Shown: positions 9,357 through 18,553 of the stretch, in pieces
How positions within the stretch are numbered: position 1 is the stretch's first letter
How the letters are laid out: every line of letters starts with the position of its first letter
DNA from: Ruminococcus flavefaciens
GTDB lineage: Bacteria; Bacillota; Clostridia; Oscillospirales; Ruminococcaceae
Assembly: GCA_002309635.1 (NCBI GenBank)
Contig: DBXO01000011.1
Span: 3,001-67,000 of the forward strand
DNA: 64,000 nt
Direction of reading: 5' to 3'
Program-made: the position numbers and the translations under genes
The notes under the pieces: generated by a model
What the model saw: the letters and a program-made list of their open reading frames with translations, nothing else
What the model was told of the DNA's origin: nothing
Database searches by the model: none

Positions 9357-9530
9357 TTACTTATGGCATTTCCCGCGCATTGCACAGTGCTCGCAGCCAC
9401 AGCCGCAGCCTCCCGGACTTTTGCCGTTTTTCCTGTCCTTTACCATTTTTGCGATGATAAGCGCAACAATGGCGATAAGTATAAGGGATACGACTATAGT
9501 TCCCAGATTATCAGCAAACCATGCGAGCAT
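9357..9530 (-). CDS. FeoB-associated Cys-rich membrane protein
   Basis: 57 residues. One N-terminal membrane helix (about residues 8-29) is followed by a basic stretch and a Cys-rich tail, GGCGCGCEHCAMRGKC. This is the architecture of the FeoB-associated Cys-rich family, a FeoC-like position partner thought to help or stabilise the ferrous iron permease. It starts 12 bp after feoB, with GGAG before ATG (9530). The tail could bind iron or form disulfides; its actual ligand is unknown. Confidence 0.85.
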   Translation of the reverse strand: MLAWFADNLGTIVVSLILIAIVALIIAKMVKDRKNGKSPGGCGCGCEHCAMRGKCHK

Positions 9531-9542
9531 ATTACCACTCCT

Positions 9543-11951
9543 TTATGCCTTTACCTTTACGTTGCCCTTGAACTTTGAAGCCTCATGATACTTCTTGACA
9601 AAGAGCATATAGCACATGAATGCAAGTATAAGAGCCGCTGCGATAACGCCGATAGCATTTGCGTCACCGGTGAAAAGTCTGCCGAACTGTGTTATCATAA
9701 GGGCTATCGCGTAAGCAAAGCCGCACTGATAAAGTATAGCGAAAGCTGTCCACTTTGCATTGTTCATCTCACGCTTGATAGCTCCGATAGCGGCAAAGCA
9801 GGGAGCGCAGAGCAGATTGAAAACAAGGAAAGAGAAACCTGTTATACTTGTGAATACCGCGCCGATATTCTGCCATACAGTGCCGTCACCGCCGCCGTAA
9901 AGCACGCCCATAGTTCCGACGATATTCTCCTTTGCAACGAGGCCTGTGATAGAAGCGACCGCTGCCTGCCAGTTGCCCCAGCCGAGAGGTGTGAATATCC
10001 ATGCGATAAGTGAGCCGAAGCCTGCAAGAAGTGACTTGTCAAGCTGATCCTCTTCAAGCATTCCGAAGCTGCCGTCAACTGTTCCGAAACGTGACAGGAA
10101 CCATACAACGATAGTGGAAATGAGTATGATGGAACCTGCTTTCTTGATAAATGACCAGCCGCGCTCCCACATTGAACGGAGAACGTTGCTCATGGTCGGC
10201 ATATGGTATGCAGGGAGCTCCATAACGAACGGTGCAGGCTCGCCAGAGAACATCGCTGTCTTTTTCAGCATGATACCCGAAACGATGATAGCTGCCATAC
10301 CGATGAAATAGGCTGATACCGAGATGAGAGGTGAGCCGCCGAAGATAGCGCCTGCGATCATTGCAATGAACGGTACCTTAGCTCCGCAGGGAATGAATGT
10401 GGTAGTCATTATCGTCATACGTCTGTCGCGCTCGTTTTCGATAGTTCTCGAAGCCATGATACCGGGAACGCCGCAGCCTACGCCAACAAGCATAGGTATG
10501 AAAGACTTGCCCGAGAGGCCGAACTTTCTGAAAACACGGTCAAGTACGAATGCGATACGGGCCATATATCCGCAGGCTTCAAGAAAAGCAAGCAGGAAGA
10601 ACAGAACCAGCATCTGCGGAACGAATCCGAGAACCGCTCCCACACCTGCAACGATACCGTCAAGTATAAGGCCTTTCAGCCAGTCAGCTGCGCCCACCTT
10701 GTCAAGACCGCTTTCGATTATCGCAGGGATACTCGGTACGAATACGCCGTAGTCGGCAGGATCGGGCTCATCGCCTATTTCCTCCACTGTCCTTAAAGCT
10801 GCTTCGTAATCAGCGATTGAAGCTGTTTCCTCCGTAGTTTCCAGTGTCTCCTCGTCCTCGACCGAGTATGTGAACTCGCCAACGGGAGCGCTGCCGTTTT
10901 CCTCAACGTAAGCGTCATAGCCGTCGATTATCTGCTGTGCGCCTGCATATCTTTCGGAAACGTCTTCATAATCTCCCGAGATGCCAAACAGGTGGAAACC
11001 GTCGCCGAAGAGATTATCGTTAGTCCAGTCGGTAGCCCAGGCACCGGGTCCCTTCATTGCTATGAGATAAACAAGAGTCATAATTACCGCAAAGATAGGA
11101 AGGCCAAGCCAGCGGTTAGTAACTATCTTGTCTATCTTATCGGAAGCTGTAAGACTGCCCGCGTTTTTCTTCTTATAGCAGGCCTTGATAACATCGGCTA
11201 TGTAAATGTAGCGCTCATTGGTGATTATACTCTCAGCGTCGTCGTCAAGCTCTTTTTCCGCGTCCTTTATATCGTTCTCAATGTGCTTCTGAATACTGTC
11301 GGGTATGTTAAGCTTTTCGAGCACCTTTTCGTCACGCTCGAAGACCTTGATAGCGTACCAGCGCTGCTGTTCCTCAGGCATATCATGAAGAACAGCTTCT
11401 TCGATATGAGCAATAGCATGCTCAACAGGTCCGCTGAATGTATGCTGAGGGATAGTTCTGCTGTTCTTTGCAGCAGCTATAGCAGCCTCCGCAGCCTCGT
11501 CAACTCCTGTGCCTTTCAGTGCCGAGATCTCAACTATCCTGCAGCCCAGCTGCTTTGACAGTTCTTCTATCCTGATCTTGTCGCCGTTTTTATTCACGAC
11601 GTCCATCATATTTATCGCACAGACAACAGGTATTCCAAGCTCAACAAGCTGAGTTGTGAGGTAAAGGTTTCGTTCAAGATTTGTGCCGTCGATGATGTTA
11701 AGAATAGCGTCCGGTCTTGTTTCGATGAGGTATTTTCTTGCTACGACTTCTTCAAGGGTATACGGCGATAACGAGTAGATTCCCGGGAGATCGGTAACGA
11801 TAACGTCACTGTGCTTCTTAAGCTTTCCCTCTTTCTTTTCAACAGTAACGCCCGGCCAGTTTCCCACAAACTGATTAGAACCCGTGAGTGCATTGAACAG
11901 GGTGGTCTTACCTGCATTCGGGTTGCCTGCAAGTGCTATTCGCAGTTCCAT
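9543..11951 (-). CDS. feoB: Ferrous iron transport protein B (GTPase permease)
   Basis: 802 residues. The N-terminal G domain has G1 GNPNAGKT (9-16), G3 DLPG (54-57) and G4 NMMD, then the helical GDI domain and two gate-type membrane halves with the conserved signatures VGVGCGVPGIMASRTI and FIPCGAKVPF. An acidic insertion of some 90 residues lies between the first and second membrane segments (roughly 305-400), which is longer than in enterobacterial FeoB but common in Clostridia. It imports Fe2+ across the cytoplasmic membrane. Two feoA genes lie upstream on the same strand and the Cys-rich partner downstream. A regulon motif (11969-11984) sits directly before its ribosome site, so it may also have its own control. 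Confidence 0.97.
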   Translation of the reverse strand: MELRIALAGNPNAGKTTLFNALTGSNQFVGNWPGVTVEKKEGKLKKHSDVIVTDLPGIYSLSPYTLEEVVARKYLIETRPDAILNIIDGTNLERNLYLTTQLVELGIPVVCAINMMDVVNKNGDKIRIEELSKQLGCRIVEISALKGTGVDEAAEAAIAAAKNSRTIPQHTFSGPVEHAIAHIEEAVLHDMPEEQQRWYAIKVFERDEKVLEKLNIPDSIQKHIENDIKDAEKELDDDAESIITNERYIYIADVIKACYKKKNAGSLTASDKIDKIVTNRWLGLPIFAVIMTLVYLIAMKGPGAWATDWTNDNLFGDGFHLFGISGDYEDVSERYAGAQQIIDGYDAYVEENGSAPVGEFTYSVEDEETLETTEETASIADYEAALRTVEEIGDEPDPADYGVFVPSIPAIIESGLDKVGAADWLKGLILDGIVAGVGAVLGFVPQMLVLFFLLAFLEACGYMARIAFVLDRVFRKFGLSGKSFIPMLVGVGCGVPGIMASRTIENERDRRMTIMTTTFIPCGAKVPFIAMIAGAIFGGSPLISVSAYFIGMAAIIVSGIMLKKTAMFSGEPAPFVMELPAYHMPTMSNVLRSMWERGWSFIKKAGSIILISTIVVWFLSRFGTVDGSFGMLEEDQLDKSLLAGFGSLIAWIFTPLGWGNWQAAVASITGLVAKENIVGTMGVLYGGGDGTVWQNIGAVFTSITGFSFLVFNLLCAPCFAAIGAIKREMNNAKWTAFAILYQCGFAYAIALMITQFGRLFTGDANAIGVIAAALILAFMCYMLFVKKYHEASKFKGNVKVKA

Positions 11952-11968
11952 TTATATCTTCCTTTCAC

Positions 11969-11984
11969 GTTATTAATCACTAAC
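11969..11984 (-). promoter_or_regulatory. Candidate metal-responsive operator before feoB
   Basis: The minus strand reads GTTAGTGATTAATAAC, fitting GTTAG-N6-(A/C)TAAC exactly. It is 17 bp upstream of the feoB start. A short hairpin (AAGGAC/GTCCTT near 12000-12018) upstream could be a weak attenuator. Confidence 0.6.
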
Positions 11985-12026
11985 AATAAGCCAAAAACTC
12001 AAGGACTGTCCGTCCTTTTTTTGAAA

Positions 12027-12248
12027 TTATTCGACTTCTATCAATTCTGCATCTGCTTTTCTGAGCGAAAGCTCATAGCCGCGCACCTTTATCTCAATCG
12101 GATCGCCGAGCGGAGCTACCTTGCGGACAAATACTTCCGTTCCCTTGGTAAGTCCCATGTCCATGATGCGGCGTTTTATGGCTCCTTCACCGTGAAGCTT
12201 CTTCACCTTTGCTGTAGAACCAACAGCTGTTTCTCTGAGTGTTTTCAT
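12027..12248 (-). CDS. feoA: FeoA family protein (SH3-like)
   Basis: 73 residues that fill a complete FeoA domain: an N-terminal strand with GSTAKVKKL, the conserved RRIMDMGLTKGTEV, and the end PIEIKVRGYELSLRKADAEL. FeoA binds FeoB or modulates it on the cytoplasmic side. The ribosome site GGAGAGA precedes the ATG. It is 13 bp downstream of the second feoA gene. Confidence 0.93.
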   Translation of the reverse strand: MKTLRETAVGSTAKVKKLHGEGAIKRRIMDMGLTKGTEVFVRKVAPLGDPIEIKVRGYELSLRKADAELIEVE

Positions 12249-12261
12249 CTTCTCTCTCCTA

Positions 12262-12474
12262 TCATACCATTATTCTGCGGGCCATGTCCGCACCGATAGC
12301 GATACGTGACTCCTTTACCTTAACAATGACATTTTCGCCGAGAACGTTTATCAGCGTTACCTTTCCGCCCACGGTAAAACCAAGATTTTCAAGGTGCTGA
12401 CGTATCGCAGGAGTCCCTCCCAGCTTCTTGATAGTCAGCTCTTTTTCAGGCTCTGCCAAACTTAGCGGCATCAT
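12262..12474 (-). CDS. feoA: FeoA family protein, second copy
   Basis: 70 residues with the same SH3-like fold (HLENLGFTVGGKVTLI, GENVIVKVKESRIAI) but clearly diverged from its neighbour. Tandem FeoA proteins are usual in Clostridia. It is the first gene of the feo unit, with a consensus promoter at 12560-12588 and an operator between promoter and start. Two adjacent ATGs are possible starts (12474 or 12471). Confidence 0.9.
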   Translation of the reverse strand: MMPLSLAEPEKELTIKKLGGTPAIRQHLENLGFTVGGKVTLINVLGENVIVKVKESRIAIGADMARRIMV

Positions 12475-12537
12475 TTCTCATCCTTCCATTTCAGTTGATT
12501 TTTTATCATATGGTAGTGTGATATATATACAGAGATT

Positions 12538-12553
12538 GTTAGTGTTTTATAAC
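12538..12553 (-). promoter_or_regulatory. Candidate metal-responsive operator at the feoA transcription start
   Basis: The plus strand reads GTTAGTGTTTTATAAC, an exact match to GTTAG-N6-(A/C)TAAC. It starts 6 bp beyond the -10 box, so a bound repressor would cover the transcription start. Confidence 0.65.
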
Positions 12554-12559
12554 GGATAT

Positions 12560-12588
12560 ATAATATCACCTTGGATTTGATTTGTCAA
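12560..12588 (-). promoter_or_regulatory. Sigma-A promoter of the feoAAB operon
   Basis: On the minus strand, TTGACA (12583-12588), a 17-bp spacer and TATTAT (12560-12565). This is nearly the full vegetative consensus. Confidence 0.8.
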
Positions 12589-12634
12589 TGATTTGAAAAG
12601 ACGCATATAAGAAGTTTGTATATAATAACAATTT

Positions 12635-12650
12635 GTAAGTGTTGACTAAC
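12635..12650 (-). promoter_or_regulatory. Second, weaker operator-like site upstream of feoA
   Basis: The minus strand reads GTTAGTCAACACTTAC, one base off the regulon motif in the right arm. It lies upstream of the feoA -35 box, where it could assist repression. The intergenic region 12475-13023 otherwise holds an 8-bp hairpin (12690-12709) and the eno promoter, with no gene. Confidence 0.4.
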
Positions 12651-12845
12651 CAATATTTTGTTGTAAATAAAAAAACGGCCTCTCTTAACCAGCCGAAAAG
12701 CTTCGGCTGTAAACCTGAAGCAACATTGCACTTCTCATTTCAGAAGAATTATTAATGTCTGAATGAATAATTGTTCATGTTCAACACTAAAAGTTCCAAA
12801 TATCAATAACAAGATGTTAGTATATACAAATATCTTTAACATCAA

Positions 12846-12874
12846 TTGACACAGTAAATCCGCAATGATATAAT
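12846..12874 (+). promoter_or_regulatory. Consensus sigma-A promoter of enolase
   Basis: TTGACA (12846-12851), a 17-bp spacer and TATAAT (12869-12874): both boxes and the spacing match the vegetative consensus exactly. Confidence 0.85.
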
Positions 12875-12880
12875 CTTATA

Positions 12881-12898
12881 TGTTAGATATATCTAACA
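12881..12898 (+). promoter_or_regulatory. Perfect 18-bp palindromic operator at the enolase transcription start
   Basis: TGTTAGATATATCTAACA is its own reverse complement. Its inner 16 bases fit the regulon motif GTTAG-N6-(A/C)TAAC. It begins 6 bp after the -10 box, the same geometry as at feoA. Confidence 0.7.
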
Positions 12899-12913
12899 CG
12901 AATAAATCATTAT

Positions 12914-14322
<1,409 letters not shown>

Positions 14323-14363
14323 GCATAAAATAACGAAAGCTTCACGAACCTTCCTTTCAATAC

Positions 14364-14401
14364 AAAAACTCGCCTGCTTTTTCCGGCACAGGCGAGTTTT
14401 T
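14364..14401. terminator. Bidirectional terminator between eno and the ECF remnant
   Basis: A 13-bp perfect stem (14364-14376 with 14389-14401), GC-rich at its core with A and T runs at its base, serves the two convergent genes. Confidence 0.85.
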
Positions 14402-14405
14402 ACTT

Positions 14406-14927
14406 TTATTGTACTTCACGGAAATACTTTATACGCCCCTTTTCAAGGCATATAAGATACTGACAGCAAAGGGAGATCAGCTCTGGATCGTGAGTGGAAA
14501 CGATAACTGTTTTTCCATGTTCTGCAAGCTTTCGCAGCAGACCGCCGACTATTTTCATGTGTCTGTGGTCAAGCCCCGATGTAGGTTCATCGAAAAGAAG
14601 TATTTCAGCATTTGCAGCAAGTGCTGAGCAAATAGCCGTGCGCTGTTTTTGTCCGCCGGACAACGCCATCGGGTGGGTATCCTCAAAGCCTGCAAGACCA
14701 AGCTCGGCTATAAGTTTGTCCGCATACTGCTTACCGAACTTCTCTATCTTGGTATAAAACAGCATCATTGGTATCGAGCCTACAAGCGGTATCAGTACCA
14801 CAAAAGCGGCAACGATATACGGGTGAATGAAGCCTAACATTCCGCAGGCAAACTCGACCGCAAAGATAAGCGCCGAGAATATGCCTATTGTAATAAAATC
14901 CTTTGCTTTAAGTTTCTTGTCGTTCAT
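14406..14927 (-). CDS. Chimera: ECF S-component N-terminus fused to an ECF ATPase C-terminus
   Basis: Residues 1 to about 64 are the first two membrane helices of an ECF substrate-binding component of the MptS/Trep_Strep type (KLKAKDFITIGIFSALIF, IHPYIVAAF). From about residue 66 the protein becomes the second half of an EcfA-type ATPase: LSGGQKQR, LLFDEPTSGLD and STHDPE are present but no Walker A. The rest of the S component, the whole T component and the ATPase front half are missing. The frame is intact, which points to an internal deletion. It should be inactive as a transporter. It lies upstream of eno's terminator and 39 bp from the ABC exporter pair, which in complete loci would accompany S, T and A genes. 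Confidence 0.85.
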   Translation of the reverse strand: MNDKKLKAKDFITIGIFSALIFAVEFACGMLGFIHPYIVAAFVVLIPLVGSIPMMLFYTKIEKFGKQYADKLIAELGLAGFEDTHPMALSGGQKQRTAICSALAANAEILLFDEPTSGLDHRHMKIVGGLLRKLAEHGKTVIVSTHDPELISLCCQYLICLEKGRIKYFREVQ

Positions 14928-14966
14928 TTTAAAACCTCCTGAATAATTATAAATATTGCTTTCTGC

Positions 14967-16715
14967 TTAGCTGAAAGCCCATTTCTGATCCTCTGTCTGA
15001 GTTTTTACCATTTTGGCAAATATGCCGTTCTTCTGCATAAGCTCCGCCGGCTTGCCCGACTCCTTTACGACGCCGTCTGACAGGACAACTATCTTGTCTG
15101 CTCCGGAAACTGTTCTCATTCTGTGAGCTATGACCATAACGGTCTTGTCCTTGATAAGCCGTGAAAGAGCCGTCTGTATTGCGGTTTCATTCTCTACGTC
15201 AAGGCTTGCCGAAGCCTCGTCAAGGAGTATTATGGGAGCGTCCTTGAGGAATGCTCTTGCAATGGAGATACGCTGGCGCTCGCCGCCCGAGAGCTCACTT
15301 CCATTTTCGCCTATAACAGTATCATAGCCCTGCGGCAGGCGGCTTACGAACTCCTCGCAGTTGGCAAGTCTTGCTGCCTGTATTACTTCTTCGTCAGTTG
15401 CGTTCTTTCTGCCTATGCGGATATTGTCCATTATGCTCTGATTGAACAGGGTAACGTCCTGAAACACAATAGAATAGGCAGAGAAAAGCGTTTCGGGATC
15501 AATTTTTGAGATATCCATTCCGCCGAGAGTTATCTTTCCGCCCGTAATGTCCCAGAACCTTGCCGCAAGCCGTGAAACCGTTGTCTTACCGCCTCCCGAC
15601 GGACCTATAAGAGCAGTTACTTCTCCTTGCTTTGCGGTGAAGGACACATCTTCAAGAACTGCCGTATCGTCATTGTATGCAAATGAAACGTGGTCGAATG
15701 TGATATCATAACCCTTGTTCGTCATCTGCTCGGAGCCCGTCTGCACCTCATGTGAAAGCACCTCGTCAAGTCGCTCACACTGTACCAAAGTTGCAATTAT
15801 AGCCGCAAAATTTTGCAATGTTATCTGCATAGGATCATAAAGTCTTGATACCAGCATAAGGAACATGAAGAACGTCAGCAGGTCTATAGAGCCCTTTGAA
15901 AGCAATACTCCACCTACAAGAGCAGTAGTCGCTATTCCGAGCTTTAAGATGATGGCTGCCGAATTAACGCATACTGCAAGCTTCAGTTCCGTGAAAAGGG
16001 CTTCTTTTTCTACTCTTTTTATCTTGACGTCGAGTCCATCCATGTAGCTGTCCTGTGCGTTATTTGCGCGAAGGTCGCGGACGGTCTCAAGGCACTCCTG
16101 TATGCCGTCTGCAAGCTCCAGTTTAACGCCGTTATTCTTTCTGACAGCCCTTTTCTGATAGCCTGCCGAAGCCCATACAAGCAGGAATGAAGCAGGTATC
16201 ACCCAGAAGCTTGCCAAAACCATGCGCCAGTCAAAGAAGATGAACATGCTTATTCCCACAAGTGAAGTTGAAATTATCGCACCGATAAGCTCGGGTATCC
16301 AGTGGCTGGAAGCCGTCTCGATCATAGCGCAGTCCGCCATGATAGTTGTTGTCAGGTCGGCGATATTCTTCTTGCCAAAGTAGGAAAGTGGCAGCTTTCT
16401 AAGCTTTTCCGCAAGAGAAGTTCTTCTTATACCGCTTTCCTTGTAGGTAGAAAGAAATGTAGCGTTGTACTGGATAAAATTCGTCAGTGCGATAAGTGCA
16501 AGAACAATTATTGAGGCAATCACATAAAAGGGTATGCGTTCCTTTGTAAGATTATCATTCAGCATATCCTTTATCAGCGTGTACAGTACGCCCGCGGTCA
16601 TCATAAATGACATATTCGTGACCGTAACGCTGATGCAAGCTTTTACCATATCAACCGCGCCCTCATGGGAAAGGGCGAATGTATGCTGTAATTTTTCAAT
16701 TATCTTCACTTTCAT
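14967..16715 (-). CDS. ABC transporter, fused permease/ATPase half-transporter (second of pair)
   Basis: 582 residues: six membrane helices (about 1-310), then a nucleotide-binding domain with Walker A GPSGGGKTT, signature LSGGERQR, Walker B IILLDEAS and an H-loop (VIAHRMRTV). It overlaps its partner by 4 bp (ATGA), so the two should form a heterodimer. Pairs like this beside MptS/ECF genes resemble IrtAB/YbtPQ-type metal-chelate importers built on an exporter fold, which would suit this metal region. The substrate is inferred only from context. Confidence 0.9.
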   Translation of the reverse strand: MKVKIIEKLQHTFALSHEGAVDMVKACISVTVTNMSFMMTAGVLYTLIKDMLNDNLTKERIPFYVIASIIVLALIALTNFIQYNATFLSTYKESGIRRTSLAEKLRKLPLSYFGKKNIADLTTTIMADCAMIETASSHWIPELIGAIISTSLVGISMFIFFDWRMVLASFWVIPASFLLVWASAGYQKRAVRKNNGVKLELADGIQECLETVRDLRANNAQDSYMDGLDVKIKRVEKEALFTELKLAVCVNSAAIILKLGIATTALVGGVLLSKGSIDLLTFFMFLMLVSRLYDPMQITLQNFAAIIATLVQCERLDEVLSHEVQTGSEQMTNKGYDITFDHVSFAYNDDTAVLEDVSFTAKQGEVTALIGPSGGGKTTVSRLAARFWDITGGKITLGGMDISKIDPETLFSAYSIVFQDVTLFNQSIMDNIRIGRKNATDEEVIQAARLANCEEFVSRLPQGYDTVIGENGSELSGGERQRISIARAFLKDAPIILLDEASASLDVENETAIQTALSRLIKDKTVMVIAHRMRTVSGADKIVVLSDGVVKESGKPAELMQKNGIFAKMVKTQTEDQKWAFS

Positions 16716-18475
16716 GCACCCACCTTCCAGTTTATAGAGTGGCTATATTCGTCAAACATCTGCCTGTAAAGTCCGTTTTGCTCCATGAGTTCACTGTGAG
16801 AGCCCTTTTCGCAGACGCTGCCGTCTTTCAGTACATAAATGCAGTTGGTGTTCACAACTGTACTTAACCTATGAGCTATCATGATAACGGTCCTGCCCTT
16901 TGCAAGCTCGCCGAAAGCCGCCTGCACTTTGTTCTCGTTGTCGGGATCGGCAAAGGCTGTAGCCTCGTCAAGAATGATTATAGGAGCGTTTTTCAGTATT
17001 GCTCTTGCAATTGATATTCTCTGCTGCTCACCGCCCGAGAGATATATGCCCTTTGCACCGATGACCGTATGTATGCCCTGTGGCAGCTTTTCGATGATAT
17101 CCATGCACTGTGCCGTTTCGAGAGCCTGCATTACCTCTGCTTCTGTAGCTTCGGGACGGGCAAGACGCACGTTTTCAAGTATCGACGCTTTCAGCAGGCG
17201 GCTGTCCTGAAAAACGAACGACACCTGCTTCATAAGCTCCTCCTGCGGGATATTTCGGATATCCGCGCCGCCTATGAGTACAGAACCCTCCGTAACATCA
17301 AAGAAACGGGCTATAAGCTCCGCGGTTGTGGTCTTTCCTCCGCCCGAGGGACCAACAAGTGCGATGTGCTCACCGCTGCCGATTTTTATATTCAAGTCTT
17401 TTACGGCATAATCCGCAGAATCCTTATACTTAAAGCTCACGTTTTTAAGCTCAACTGAGTTATCTTTGGGCAGCTCCACTTTTTTTGCTTCTGCAAGAGG
17501 CTGTATATCCAGGATACTGTCCATGCGCTTCAGAGCGTCTACGACCACCATTTCCTGCTCTCCCGAATAGGCTATCTTTGTGAGAGTAACTGTCAGAAGC
17601 GGCGTTACAATGATGTAATACATCACATTGAGTATCATTTCCGAGGTAACGCTGCCCTTTGAAAGCACATAAGCTCCGAGAACGAGAAAGGCAAATACCG
17701 CATTTATGCAGGTCATAAACATGGTCATAGGCATACGGAGCATTAAAGTGTAGGCAGTTACCCACTTGCTGTAGCCGTCGATAGCCTCCTTGAAGCGGCG
17801 GAATGAATGTACGGACTGACCAAACACCTTTACAACAGGCACTCCACGGACATATTCCGTAGCTTCGCTGCTCATAGTATCAAGCGCGTTCTGGTACTCT
17901 GCCATTTTCTCCTGCATTCCCTTGCCCATCATGCTCATCATAAAGCCGAAGCCGATAAGGGCAGGTATAAGGCAGATGAGTCCTAATTTCCAGTTGAACG
18001 CTCCGAGAAGTATCAGCAATCCCACAGGGGTAGCCGCTGCAACAGCCTTATCGGGCAGATTATGTGCAATGAAGCTCTCGGTTGCGGCAGTTGATTCGTT
18101 GACAGTACGGCGTATTTTTCCCGTGCCGTCCTCGTCGAATACTCCAAGGGGCAGAGTGAGGATACGGCGCATAAGTCTGCTCCTCATATTAGCCTGAACA
18201 CGGAATGCCGCGATATGAGTACACATCAGGGCGGCAATATAGACAAGCAGAGCAGCCACAGTTATGCCTACTGCCTGCCATGCTATATCTGCAATCTTTG
18301 ATAATTCCTCGCCCTTTACAGCTATACGGATTATCTTCCAAAGATCGTAAAAAGGAACAAGTCCCATAAACGCACTGACCGCCGCAAGTATACGTCCGAC
18401 AGTGATAAGGTGTCGGTGTCCGCCTGCATATTCGTTCAGAATTTTCATTACTTTAGGGTTGCTTTCTGTTTTCAT
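16712..18475 (-). CDS. ABC transporter, fused permease/ATPase half-transporter (first of pair)
   Basis: 587 residues with an N-terminal six-helix membrane domain and a C-terminal ATPase: Walker A GPSGGGKTT, signature LSGGEQQR, Walker B IIILDEAT and MIAHRLSTV. All catalytic motifs are intact, including the Glu after Walker B. Translation is coupled to the next gene through ATGA. No regulon motif was seen in the short upstream region, which holds the terminator of the lipoprotein gene; its promoter is not obvious. Confidence 0.9.
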   Translation of the reverse strand: MKTESNPKVMKILNEYAGGHRHLITVGRILAAVSAFMGLVPFYDLWKIIRIAVKGEELSKIADIAWQAVGITVAALLVYIAALMCTHIAAFRVQANMRSRLMRRILTLPLGVFDEDGTGKIRRTVNESTAATESFIAHNLPDKAVAAATPVGLLILLGAFNWKLGLICLIPALIGFGFMMSMMGKGMQEKMAEYQNALDTMSSEATEYVRGVPVVKVFGQSVHSFRRFKEAIDGYSKWVTAYTLMLRMPMTMFMTCINAVFAFLVLGAYVLSKGSVTSEMILNVMYYIIVTPLLTVTLTKIAYSGEQEMVVVDALKRMDSILDIQPLAEAKKVELPKDNSVELKNVSFKYKDSADYAVKDLNIKIGSGEHIALVGPSGGGKTTTAELIARFFDVTEGSVLIGGADIRNIPQEELMKQVSFVFQDSRLLKASILENVRLARPEATEAEVMQALETAQCMDIIEKLPQGIHTVIGAKGIYLSGGEQQRISIARAILKNAPIIILDEATAFADPDNENKVQAAFGELAKGRTVIMIAHRLSTVVNTNCIYVLKDGSVCEKGSHSELMEQNGLYRQMFDEYSHSINWKVGA

Positions 18476-18500
18476 GCTTTCCTCCGTTCGTAATCAGATA

Positions 18501-18530
18501 AAAGAGCTTATACTTCCGCATAAGCTCTTT
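18501..18530 (-). terminator. Terminator after the GLUG lipoprotein gene
   Basis: An 11-bp stem (18501-18511 with 18520-18530) with an 8-nt loop, about 24 bp past the lipoprotein stop. It has T runs on both strands. Confidence 0.75.
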
Positions 18531-18553
18531 TTTCGTTTATAAAATCCTTTAGG

